A stretch of DNA of 64,000 bases from Pyxidicoccus parkwaysis (lineage in GTDB: Bacteria > Myxococcota > Myxococcia > Myxococcales > Myxococcaceae). Shown piece by piece: positions 17,842 to 25,906 of the stretch. The position numbers and the translations under genes were made by a program. The notes under the pieces were generated by a model. It worked only from the letters and a program-made list of their open reading frames with translations, had not been told where the DNA came from and made no database searches. The stretch spans positions 992,001 through 1,056,000 of the forward strand of contig NZ_CP071090.1 of the NCBI RefSeq assembly GCF_017301735.1, given 5' to 3'. Each line of letters starts with the position of its first letter. Position 1 is the stretch's first letter.

Positions 17842-20307
17842 ATGCGGGATTTCGTCCAGGAGCTTCGCCTCGCGCTGAGGATGCTCGCCAAGCATCCCGG
17901 CTTCACCGCCGTGGCGCTCTTCACCCTGGCGCTGGGCATCGCCGCCAACACGGCCATCTTCAGCGTCGCGGACGCGGTGCTCTTCTCGCCGCTGCCCTAT
18001 GCGCAGCCGGACCGGCTGATGATGGTGTGGGGCCTGAGCCCGAACCAGTCCCGGCAGACGGTGTCGCCCGCGAACTTCCTCGACTGGCGCGCGCAGAGCG
18101 AGTCCTTCGAGGGACTGGCGGCCTTCTCGAATGTGCCCTTCAACCTCGCGGGCGACGGCGACCCCGAGGTCGTCCGTGGCGCCAGCGTGTCCACCAACTT
18201 CTTCCAGGTGCTCGGCATCCCGGCGGCGCTGGGGACCACCTTCCACCCGGCGGCAGCGGGCGCGGGCACCCCGAACACGGTGGTGCTCGGCCACCGCCTG
18301 TGGAAGCGCCGCTTCGGCGGAGACCCGCACATCCTCGGCCGCATGCTGCGCCTCAACGACACGAGCTACGAAGTCGTGGGGGTCATGCCGGAGCACTTCG
18401 AGTGGCCGACCATCGTCCCCACGCACGCCTCGGCCGCCGAGCCTCCGCAGCTCTTCGTGCCCGCCGTCCACCGGGACATCCCCCAGCTCGGGCCGGACCT
18501 CACGCAGGACACGAGCGCGTGGCGGCAGGGCAACTATCTGCGGGTGGTGGGGCGGCTGAAGCCGGGGGTGACGCTGGAGGGCGCGGCGCGGGAGATGGGC
18601 ACCATCGCCGCCCGGCTCGAGCAGGAGTACCCGGAGTCGAACACGAAGTCGGGCATCGGCCTGGTGCCGCTGCGTGAGCAGCTCGTGGGCAACGTGCGCA
18701 CGGCGCTGTGGGTGCTGTTGGCGGCGGTGGGGCTGGTGCTGGTGATTGCGTGCGCGAACGTCGCCAATCTCTTCCTGGCGCGGGCGTCCGCCCGGAGGCA
18801 GGAGCTGACGGTGCGGCTGGCGCTGGGAGCACGCCGGGGCCAGCTCGTGCGGCAGCTCCTCACGGAGAGCGTGCTGCTCGCGCTGGCGGCGGGAGCGCTC
18901 GGCCTGCTGCTGGCGCTGTGGGGCATGGATGCGCTGCTCGCGCTCGTGCCGCCGGAGCTGCCCCGGCTCGGAGCGGTGGGACTGGATGGACGGGTGCTGG
19001 CCTTCACGCTGCTCACGTCGCTGGCCACGGGTGTCCTGTTCGGGCTCGTCCCCGCGCTCCAGGCCTCACGGCCGGACCTCAACGGCGTGCTCCGGCAGGG
19101 TGGGGGCGGGCGGTTCTCCGGCGCGGGCCAGCGCTCGCGGAGCGCGCTGGTGGTGGGCGAGGTGGCGCTGGCGGTGGTGCTGCTCATCAGCGCCGGCCTG
19201 TTGTTGCGCAGCCTCTGGAGCATGCAGTCGGTGGACCTGGGCTTCCGCTCCGAGGGCGTGCTGACCTGGCGCGTGTCGCTGCCCGCCGCCGAGTACCCGG
19301 ACGAGGCCCGGCAGGCGGCCCTCTTCATGCGGCTTCAGGAGAAGGTGGAGGCGCTGCCCGGCGTGAAGAGCGTGGGCGCGGTGTCGGACCTGCCCTTCAC
19401 CGGCAACAACATCTGGCGCGTCATGGACATCGAGGGGCAGCCACGCCCCGCGCTCGGCGAGGAGCGCTCGGTGGGCTTTCAGGTCGTCACGCCCGGCTAC
19501 TTCCGCACCCTGTCCATTCCGTTGAAGCGCGGGCGGGACATCACCTCCGCGGACCGCGCGGACACGCAGCCTGTCGTCCTCATCAACGAGTCCACCGCGC
19601 GCCAGTACTGGTCGGGCCAGGAGCCGCTGGGGCAGCGCATCCGCTTGGGGTCCGACGCGGACGCGCCGTGGCGCACCGTCGTCGGCGTGGTGGGTGACGT
19701 GCGGCAGGGCGGGGCGCTCGAGGAGACGCGGCCCGAGGTCTACGTCCCGTCGCTCCAGGGGACCTTCCACTTCATCCAGTTCACCGCCCGCACGGAGGGA
19801 GCGCCGGCGCGGCTGGTGTCCGGCGTGCGCGAGGCGGTGGCCGCCCTGGACTCGAACCTGCCCATCTCCCAGGTGCGGACGATGGACGAGGTCGAGGCCT
19901 CCGCGATGGCGCGCCCCCGCTTCCTGTCCACGCTGGTGGCGCTGTTCGCGGCGCTGGCGCTGCTCCTGGCCGGCGTGGGCCTGTCCGGCGTCATCGCGTA
20001 CATGGCGCGGCAGCGGACGCAGGAGATTGGCATCCGCATGGCGCTGGGCGCGCGGCCCGGCGACGTGCTGCGGCTGGTGGTGGGCAGCGGCATGCGCCTG
20101 GCGCTGGCGGGTGTGGGGCTGGGCCTCATGGTGGCCTGGGCCGCCACGCGCGGCATGGCGAGCCAGCTCTACGGCGTGAGCGCCACGGACCCGCTCACCT
20201 TTGGCAGCCTGTCGTTGGTGGTGGCGGCGGTGGCGCTGGTGGCCACGTGGGTGCCCGCGCTGCGGGCCACGCGGGTGGACCCGTTGGTGGCACTGCGGAG
20301 CGAGTAG
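17842..20307 (+). CDS. Orphan FtsX/MacB-type ABC permease (ADOP-like)
   Basis: The 821-aa protein has two FtsX-type permease units, each with a MacB-like periplasmic domain. Transmembrane helix 1 sits at ~20-42 (FTAVALFTLALGIAANTAIFSV), three helices lie in ~285-430, another follows near 445-465, and three more lie in ~700-815. The conserved starts ALRMLAKHPGFT and RTQEIGIRMALGAR are typical of the duplicated orphan permease group first described in Acidobacteria, which lacks a fused or adjacent ATPase. No ATP-binding gene is next to it here either, so it must borrow one or act mechanically. Export of a substrate or lipoprotein handling is family-level inference. A sigma-54 promoter precedes it. 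Confidence 0.85.
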   Translation: MRDFVQELRLALRMLAKHPGFTAVALFTLALGIAANTAIFSVADAVLFSPLPYAQPDRLMMVWGLSPNQSRQTVSPANFLDWRAQSESFEGLAAFSNVPFNLAGDGDPEVVRGASVSTNFFQVLGIPAALGTTFHPAAAGAGTPNTVVLGHRLWKRRFGGDPHILGRMLRLNDTSYEVVGVMPEHFEWPTIVPTHASAAEPPQLFVPAVHRDIPQLGPDLTQDTSAWRQGNYLRVVGRLKPGVTLEGAAREMGTIAARLEQEYPESNTKSGIGLVPLREQLVGNVRTALWVLLAAVGLVLVIACANVANLFLARASARRQELTVRLALGARRGQLVRQLLTESVLLALAAGALGLLLALWGMDALLALVPPELPRLGAVGLDGRVLAFTLLTSLATGVLFGLVPALQASRPDLNGVLRQGGGGRFSGAGQRSRSALVVGEVALAVVLLISAGLLLRSLWSMQSVDLGFRSEGVLTWRVSLPAAEYPDEARQAALFMRLQEKVEALPGVKSVGAVSDLPFTGNNIWRVMDIEGQPRPALGEERSVGFQVVTPGYFRTLSIPLKRGRDITSADRADTQPVVLINESTARQYWSGQEPLGQRIRLGSDADAPWRTVVGVVGDVRQGGALEETRPEVYVPSLQGTFHFIQFTARTEGAPARLVSGVREAVAALDSNLPISQVRTMDEVEASAMARPRFLSTLVALFAALALLLAGVGLSGVIAYMARQRTQEIGIRMALGARPGDVLRLVVGSGMRLALAGVGLGLMVAWAATRGMASQLYGVSATDPLTFGSLSLVVAAVALVATWVPALRATRVDPLVALRSE

Positions 20308-20310
20308 TCG

Positions 20311-20997
20311 TCAGGAGCTCGCGACGGGCCGGAGCGCGGTGGCCAGTTCTTCGAGCGCGCGCTCCTGGACGGGTGAGAGGCGGACGCCCGGACGCACGCG
20401 TTGGATGAGGGCCAGTGCCGAACGCGCATCCTCGGCCTGACCCCGGGCGACGAGGAGCGCGGCGGCCATCATTCCCGTGCGTCCGTGGCCCTGGGCGCAG
20501 TGGATGTAGAGAGGCCCGGGCAGCGTGGCCAACTCTCGGAGCACCGGGACCACGCGGTCCACCGGCAGCGTCGAGGCGTCGAGCACGGGCAGGGACACGT
20601 AGCGGCAGGCCGTGCGGACTCCGCGCGGCTCGATGAACTCGGAGGTCAGGTCCAGCACGGTGGCGATGCCGGGTGGCAATTCGCCGGACAGGAGGCGGCG
20701 CCCGACGAAGAAGCCCGGCACCACCTCTGCGTGGGGCGGCTCGCGAGAGAGCTTCCGCGCGAGGTTCCAGGTGCTCCACGTCAGGAGCAACCACGGCAGG
20801 AGCACGAGCACCGCCACCGGATGCATCCGTCCATCCTGCTGCTTCCCGTACATACGAGGCCCCACGCCCGCGTAGGCGAGCGCAACATCCGCGAAGCTCA
20901 TCGCGGGCCAGAGCAGGAACCACCACCCACCTCCGAGCTGGAGGGCCAGGAACGTCAACAGCACGGCGGCGGTGGTGAAGACGAAGGGGTACTTCAT
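20311..20997 (-). CDS. Membrane-anchored dual-specificity phosphatase
   Basis: The 228-aa protein has hydrophobic helices in the first ~85 residues (two to three transmembrane segments), followed by a DSP-type phosphatase domain with the P-loop HCAQGHGRTG (CX5R, catalytic Cys near residue 167) and the general-acid-bearing VSLPVLDAS segment. It could dephosphorylate proteins, phosphoinositides or other phosphate esters. A genome with many Ser/Thr kinases gives it potential partners, but none is linked here. It is convergent with the permease gene with only three bases between the stops. Confidence 0.85.
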   Translation of the reverse strand: MKYPFVFTTAAVLLTFLALQLGGGWWFLLWPAMSFADVALAYAGVGPRMYGKQQDGRMHPVAVLVLLPWLLLTWSTWNLARKLSREPPHAEVVPGFFVGRRLLSGELPPGIATVLDLTSEFIEPRGVRTACRYVSLPVLDASTLPVDRVVPVLRELATLPGPLYIHCAQGHGRTGMMAAALLVARGQAEDARSALALIQRVRPGVRLSPVQERALEELATALRPVASS

Positions 20998-21085
20998 GCG
21001 TCTCGCACCGTACCTCGTTGCACGTCTGGTGATGGAGATGACGCACAGACATTGACTCGCCGCGCACATTGGGAGACGGAGGGAC

Positions 21086-22003
21086 ATGGCGCAGCAGAAG
21101 GTCCAGGTCCCCCGCGAGGCCGCCGGTGAGCGGCTCGACCGTTTCCTCACGAAGCACGTGCCGGGCTTCACGCCGGAGCGGGCGCGGGCGCTCATCGACT
21201 CGGGCGCGGTGCGCATCCGGGGCAAGAAGTGCCAGCCCACGCGCAAGCTGTGGGGCGGAGAGGAAATCGAAATCGAGCGGCCGGAGCCCCGCGCCGCGCC
21301 CGCTGCTTCCTCCGATGGGCCCACGCTGCCGGTGCTCCATGACGACGCGGCCCTGGTCATCGTGGACAAGCCTTCAGGGTTGGTCGTGGAGCCGGAGGGG
21401 CGCATGCAGTCCGTGGTGGGGTTGCTCGCCGCGCAGCGGCCTCCGTTCGACGTGGAGGGACTGGCGCAGCCCGGCGTGGTGCACCGGTTGGACCGCGAGA
21501 CGAGCGGCTGTCTCGCCTTCGCGCGCACGGACGCGGCGGCGGCGGCGATGCTGCGTGCGTTCCAGGAGAAGCAGGTCGACAAGCGCTACTGGACGCTCGT
21601 CCTCGGCAATCCGCCCGAGCAGGGCCGGCTCGAAGGTCCGTATTCGAGGGACCCGAAGGACCCGCGTCGCTTCACCACCCGCGTGCCATCCGCGCGCCGT
21701 GCCGCGCTCTCCTTCGAGGTGCGGGAGCGATTTCCCGGCGCCGCGCTGCTGGAGGTGGACCTGGACACGGGCCGCACGCACCAGATTCGCGTGCAGCTCT
21801 CCGAGGCTGGCTTCCCCGTGCTCGGAGATTCGCTCTACGGCACCGAGGCGGCGCGCGCGCATCCCGCCGCGAGCGCACTGGGCCGGCAGGCGTTGCACGC
21901 GTTCCGCCTGGAGATTCCGAGCCCCGACTCGGGCCGCATGGTGCGCGTGGAGGCGCCAATGCCCGAGGACTTCGAGCGCGCGTTGAAGGTGCTGCGCGGG
22001 TGA
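21086..22003 (+). CDS. RluA-family pseudouridine synthase
   Basis: A 305-aa RNA modification enzyme. Residues ~7-60 form an S4 RNA-binding domain (ERLDRFLTKHVPGFTPERARALIDSGAVRIRG). The catalytic domain has the signature HRLDRETSGCLAFA with the catalytic Asp, and the later segments DTGRTHQIRVQL and LGDSLYG. It converts uridine to pseudouridine in rRNA or tRNA; the exact site cannot be assigned from sequence. It is divergent from the phosphatase gene with an 88-base shared region. Confidence 0.92.
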   Translation: MAQQKVQVPREAAGERLDRFLTKHVPGFTPERARALIDSGAVRIRGKKCQPTRKLWGGEEIEIERPEPRAAPAASSDGPTLPVLHDDAALVIVDKPSGLVVEPEGRMQSVVGLLAAQRPPFDVEGLAQPGVVHRLDRETSGCLAFARTDAAAAAMLRAFQEKQVDKRYWTLVLGNPPEQGRLEGPYSRDPKDPRRFTTRVPSARRAALSFEVRERFPGAALLEVDLDTGRTHQIRVQLSEAGFPVLGDSLYGTEAARAHPAASALGRQALHAFRLEIPSPDSGRMVRVEAPMPEDFERALKVLRG

Positions 22004-22055
22004 GGTGCCGCCAGAGGTACGCCTGGAAGAGCGCGCTCGCCGTCCTCGAAGAGAA

Positions 22056-23105
22056 TCAGCGCGAACGCTGCCGCAGCGGAGCGCACGGGTCCTCCTGCGG
22101 TACGGCCGGGGTGAACCACACGTAGTCGAAGGGCAGGGCGTTCGCGGTGAAGGACGCCGCGTAGTCCTTCGGCGTGGGTGACTCCGGAGACACCTCCAGC
22201 AGGCCCACGGAGACGACCGGCTTCCCGGGGGCGCGGCGAATCAAATACGAGGGAACGCCCCGGTCCGTCCGGGCATGCCCGTTGCCGGTGATGAGGATTC
22301 CGCCATCGCCCGTGTCCGCCGTGAGCAGCCGGTCCGCGAGCATCGCATCCCGAGCGCGCTGTGCCTGCACCATGGGCCCGAGCATCTCGGAGGGAAGCTG
22401 TCCGCAGTGCGCCTGGTCCTGCTCCTCGCGCATGACTCGCGCGACGTCCTCGGGCAATGGCGTGTCCAGCTCCAGCCGCGTCCGTAGCTCGGGCGGCAAT
22501 GCCTCCGGTCCCCGCTTCACGAGGTCGCGCACCTGTGTGCGTGGAAGGTTCGCGGCGACCACGGGCAGGCCCGCCTCCAGGCCCGCCGCGAACACGGGAC
22601 GGTAGAGCGTCCAGTCCGGCCATCCACTGTGCGCCCAGTCCACCGCGAGCGCGAGGGCATCCGCGTCCTTCGGCGCGCGAGCAAGCGACGCATCCACCGC
22701 GGGCTGCTGCGACACGTCCAACATCTCGAAGGCCAGTGCCGGCTTCTTGCCGCCACGCGCCAGCGACTGCACCAGCTTCGCCTGGAGCCGGTGATGGTCC
22801 GTCTGGTCATGCCGCTCGCCCAGCACGACGAAGCGCGCCGCGCCGAGCGCTTTCAGCAACTCCGCCTCGTTCACGAAGCGGCCGCCCTTGACGTCCCAGA
22901 TGCGTCCGGTGAGCGGATGGTCTCGATACAGCGGCGAGGACCAGCCATCAGGAAGGACCTCGTCTCCAGATACAGCATCGAGGCGCGTGGCACTGCCGTG
23001 CTCCTGCGGAGGTTGGGCCTCCACCGGAACATCGGGGCGCGTGGCGCCGGAGCGCGCACAACTCGTAACGAGGAACAGCACGCAAACGACGAGGGACGTA
23101 CGCAT
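22056..23105 (-). CDS. ChaN-family lipoprotein
   Basis: The 349-aa protein starts at ATG 23105 with a lipoprotein signal (MRTSLVVCVLFLVTSC, lipobox TSC). The body matches ChaN/haem-binding-uptake proteins: VVLGERHDQTDHH near residue 100 with metal-binding His residues, ALAFEMLDVSQQP, the middle VVAANLPR, and ILITGNGHARTDRGVP near the end. Family members bind haem or metals, and the fold is shared with TIKI proteases. It is likely an outer-membrane lipoprotein. A mobile element lies only 48 bases upstream of the start codon, so its native promoter has probably been displaced. Confidence 0.82.
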   Translation of the reverse strand: MRTSLVVCVLFLVTSCARSGATRPDVPVEAQPPQEHGSATRLDAVSGDEVLPDGWSSPLYRDHPLTGRIWDVKGGRFVNEAELLKALGAARFVVLGERHDQTDHHRLQAKLVQSLARGGKKPALAFEMLDVSQQPAVDASLARAPKDADALALAVDWAHSGWPDWTLYRPVFAAGLEAGLPVVAANLPRTQVRDLVKRGPEALPPELRTRLELDTPLPEDVARVMREEQDQAHCGQLPSEMLGPMVQAQRARDAMLADRLLTADTGDGGILITGNGHARTDRGVPSYLIRRAPGKPVVSVGLLEVSPESPTPKDYAASFTANALPFDYVWFTPAVPQEDPCAPLRQRSR

Positions 23106-23144
23106 CAGGCATTCAACTTCGCCACAGGTGCGGTGCGGCGTGCC

Positions 23145-23152
23145 ATCCCTCT
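23145..23152. repeat. Left 8-bp target-site duplication ATCCCTCT
   Basis: ATCCCTCT lies directly outside the left tip (GTAA...) of the mobile element and recurs at 27547-27554 directly outside its right tip, in the same orientation. Eight bases is the target duplication size of IS66-family elements. Confidence 0.75.
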
Positions 23153-23277
23153 GTAAGTGTTCGCCGTGCCCCGTCGTGACGTGAGGCGTGAGGCGTGACA
23201 CCTCCCGGGCTCCACAAGGAGGAGTCCATGGAGAAGGAGTTGGAGCAGTTCCAGCAGGAGGCGCAGCGGCTGAAGGA
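23153..23277 (+). repeat. Left terminal inverted repeat (125 bp)
   Basis: I compared this base by base with the reverse complement of 25505-25628: 124 of 124 positions are identical. The tip base G23153 pairs with C27546 on the far side of the intron. It contains a good ribosome-binding site (AAGGAGG) and the start of a small coiled-coil reading frame. Beyond 23277 the two arms diverge by insertions and deletions. Confidence 0.9.
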
Positions 23278-23329
23278 GGGGCATTGCCGTTCCCCGAGGC
23301 GCTCAGGGGCGTCGTCGATGACAGCGTAG
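23228..23329 (+). pseudogene. 5' fragment of a presumed IS accessory gene (left copy)
   Basis: A 33-codon reading frame starts MEKELEQFQQEAQRLKEG and then runs out of homology to a stop. In the +1 frame just after the break the sequence reads ALPFPEALRG, which looks like the continuation of a helix-turn-helix accessory protein of an IS66-type element. A small deletion has therefore frameshifted it. The assignment to IS66 TnpA is tentative and rests on the element ends as much as on the peptide. Confidence 0.5.
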
Positions 23330-23437
23330 CCCCTGACAAGGTTCATTGCACTGGCCCTCCCCTATTTGGGGGGCAACTGTGGGGCCCTCTTTTCGTTCCG
23401 AAGAAGGCCCGGCGGGGCAACCCTACCCCATGGGGTC

Positions 23438-24976
23438 TCAACGCGCTTCCAGCCTTCGGGCGGGCGCCGGGAACGATGGCCGCTGGAACACAGGAGCGCG
23501 CAGCGTCACGCTGACCGGAAGGTTTCGTGTGTCCCCGGTTCTGAGGAACTCGATGGTCTGCGCCCAGACCTCTGGATGCTGTTCGCGCAGGTCGGGGCGA
23601 AGGCCGTGAGTGCCTCGGTGAACCAGGATCGCTCGGCCGTTGGGGAAGTAGGGCAGGATGTTCAACGTGTTCTCGATGGGCGTGGACGTGTCCCAGTCCC
23701 CATGGAGGAACAGCACGGGAATCGAGCTCGGAACCGCGAGCCTGAATGCGTCGCCAGCGTCCGGCCCCGGCCAGATCGGCGCGGAGGCGATGTTGGAATC
23801 GAAGTTCCCCATGCCTATGAAGGCAGTGCCTGGGTCCGTCCGCAGGAGGTGTTCACGCGCGGACGACACCCCCAGGCTGCTGTCGATCAGCGGGCCAATG
23901 AGCTTGACCGGCTGCGCGGGGTTCGTCCGCTGCTTGATGACCTGCCGCGCCCAGTCGTCGTAGTGGCGGTAGTAGAGGGAGAGGACAAAAGCCGGCCAGA
24001 CGTCCGGTGACATGAGAAGTGAGTCCTGGAGATCCTGCAGCCCGAGCGCGACGGTCCGGGGCTTGCCCGTCGTCTCATCCTTGCCCCTGACCTTGATGGG
24101 CCCGCTGGCGAAGCGGTCGCGAACCACGCGCAGCGCCTCCATCACTCCGCCCTTGGGCAGGTAGGGCGCAAGTCCGGGATCCCGATCCGCATCCCAGGCA
24201 ATCCGCTGCAGCGCGGCGAGGACGTGCGACGGCATGTCATAGGCGTAGTCGAGTGGCTCCACGCCCCCGAGCTGCGCTCGCGCCACGATCTCCGGGTGAA
24301 GCCGCATCACCGCGAAGCTCCACTGCGATCCGAAGCTGTTGCCGTACAGGGAGATCTGCTCGTAACCGAGCGCCCGCCGCAGGTCGTTCACGTCCTCGGC
24401 GCATTGGATGATGGTGTACCCGGCGAGATCCTTGTCGGGGTGGGCCGCAATCGCGGCCTTGGCCACCTTCACCATGTCGGCAGCATCCGCGGCCAGGGTT
24501 CGCGGCTGCTCCAGTGGCTGCTCCGGAGCCGCGGCTTCCAAGACTTCGCCGCGCTTCGAATAGCCGCGCTGATCGAGCACCACCAGGTCGCCCGCTGCGC
24601 TGAACCTGACGAAATTCGCCAACTGACGCTGCGAAGCAGCATCGCTGTCGGTAAAGGCATTGAGAGCGCTGGCGCCGGGACCGCCGGGCAGAAGGAATAC
24701 CGGTGGGCCTGCAGTGGGGCTCGCCGCCCGGATGCGGGCGAAACCCACGCCGATGAGCCGGCTACGAGGCGCCGCCCGGTTTTCCGGAACGAACAAGGTG
24801 CCGATCTCGAATGGAACCGTCTCACCCTCTGGGGTCTTCCCGGAGCCGGTCTCCAGCACGATGTCCCCGGCCTTGTGAGAGCCGGCCACATCCGCGGCGT
24901 GGGCTTTCCAGGCGACACCCACCAGAGGGAGAAGCACTGCACCCAAGACGAACGCACGGATTCTGTTCTTTGTCAT
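23438..24976 (-). CDS. Exported alpha/beta hydrolase (S33/TAP-like), cargo of the mobile element
   Basis: The 512-aa protein starts at ATG 24976 with a signal peptide (residues 1-28, ending AHA-A). It has the alpha/beta hydrolase catalytic set: the oxyanion strand FLLPGGPGAS, the nucleophile elbow GNSFGSQWS, the acid in HGDWDTSTP and the late His in HRGTHG. The architecture with a large cap and a late catalytic pair fits tripeptidyl-aminopeptidase-like enzymes (TAP). It should act in the periplasm or outside on small peptides or esters. It is the only intact cargo gene inside the terminal repeats. A broken Lrp/AsnC gene lies divergently upstream and may once have regulated it. Confidence 0.88.
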   Translation of the reverse strand: MTKNRIRAFVLGAVLLPLVGVAWKAHAADVAGSHKAGDIVLETGSGKTPEGETVPFEIGTLFVPENRAAPRSRLIGVGFARIRAASPTAGPPVFLLPGGPGASALNAFTDSDAASQRQLANFVRFSAAGDLVVLDQRGYSKRGEVLEAAAPEQPLEQPRTLAADAADMVKVAKAAIAAHPDKDLAGYTIIQCAEDVNDLRRALGYEQISLYGNSFGSQWSFAVMRLHPEIVARAQLGGVEPLDYAYDMPSHVLAALQRIAWDADRDPGLAPYLPKGGVMEALRVVRDRFASGPIKVRGKDETTGKPRTVALGLQDLQDSLLMSPDVWPAFVLSLYYRHYDDWARQVIKQRTNPAQPVKLIGPLIDSSLGVSSAREHLLRTDPGTAFIGMGNFDSNIASAPIWPGPDAGDAFRLAVPSSIPVLFLHGDWDTSTPIENTLNILPYFPNGRAILVHRGTHGLRPDLREQHPEVWAQTIEFLRTGDTRNLPVSVTLRAPVFQRPSFPAPARRLEAR

Positions 24977-25040
24977 GAACGCAGAATAGGAGTTCGGTTT
25001 GCCGCCCATCCATCGAATGGAATTCGTCCGGGAGACCTCG

Positions 25041-25410
25041 ATGCCCCAGCTCGACCGAATCGATCGCGCGATTCTCACCGCCCTCCAGAACAATGCTCGG
25101 CTGTCCAACAAGGAACTGGCCGCGCAGGTGAGGCTCGCCCCCTCGTCGTGCCTGATGCCTGCAGGCGCTCATCGCCGTCCAGCTCCGCCTCCACGTCGGT
25201 GAGGCCTTCGGCAACATCGGAGACCACCTGCGCTCTCTGCCGGAGACGGTGGCCGTCTACTGCCTCGGCGGCACCACGGACTTCCTCGTCCATGTAGTGT
25301 GCCGGGACACCGAGCACCTGCGGCGGCTGACCATCCTGTCCTTCACGAGCCGGCCGGAGGTGAGCCGCATCGAGACGTCGCTGGTGTTCTCATACACGCG
25401 GCGCGAGGGC
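25041..25410 (+). pseudogene. Broken Lrp/AsnC-family regulator
   Basis: The N-terminus MPQLDRIDRAILTALQNN with ARLSNKELAAQVRLAPSSCL is a typical AsnC-type winged-helix start. Right after that the reading frame changes, and the rest appears in a different frame: ALIAVQLRLHV, then an RAM-like ligand-binding domain (TDFLVHVVCRDTEHLRR, ETSLVFSYTR). The recognition helix, wing and linker of about 30-40 codons are missing, so this is an internal deletion with frameshift rather than a simple point mutation. It is divergent from the hydrolase gene, as expected for a local regulator. Confidence 0.8.
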
Positions 25411-25554
25411 CACATAAGGCAGCGTGGTGTTGAGGCGCTCAAGACAACCCACAGGCCCAGCCCTGAAGTTGCCCCGGGAACCGCAATGCACCCCCCTTCG
25501 CCCTTCCTTCAGCCGCTGCGCCTCCTGCTGGAACTGCTCCAACTCCTTCTCCAT
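25390..25554 (-). pseudogene. 5' fragment of a presumed IS accessory gene (right copy)
   Basis: The same 18-residue start as in the left arm (MEKELEQFQQEAQRLKEG) is followed by RRG and a frame break; the frame then runs antisense through the end of the broken AsnC gene to a stop, 54 codons in all. After the break another frame reads ALRFPG, matching the left copy's ALPFPE. Both copies thus descend from one gene and carry different indels. Confidence 0.5.
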
Positions 25555-25628
25555 GGACTCCTCCTTGTGGAGCCCGGGAGGTGTCACGCCTCACGCCTCA
25601 CGTCACGACGGGGCACGGCGAACACTTA
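25505..25628 (-). repeat. Right terminal inverted repeat (124 of 125 bp; tip base is at 27546)
   Basis: Reverse complement of 23154-23277 without a mismatch. The outermost base of the repeat is separated from it by the group II intron, which begins at 25629. Confidence 0.9.
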
Positions 25629-25906
25629 GTGCGCCGGGATAAACCGGCATGGAGTGGAGGATGAAAGAGCCTCACATCGAAGGGCCAGCAACCCACGATG
25701 GCCCCGAGTCATGCGCCACCACCCGTGAGGGTGGGGGTGAAGCGTTGACAGGGGGACAAGCGGGCTGGGTATTGAGCCGCGAAATCAGCCAGTCCAGGGC
25801 GCCGACGCGGTTAAGTGACGCGGAAGGCCACACGGACAGGGACGCTACTGCGAGTCCCTGGCTCGGCCCTGCGCGGTCGGAGACCCCATGCACGTCCGGA
25901 AGCTTC

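Noticed and set aside
23382..23410. Hairpin GGGCC...GGCCC past the hydrolase stop as a terminator
   Set aside because: It has a mismatch, no U-run in the minus direction and lies among other chance GC stems.
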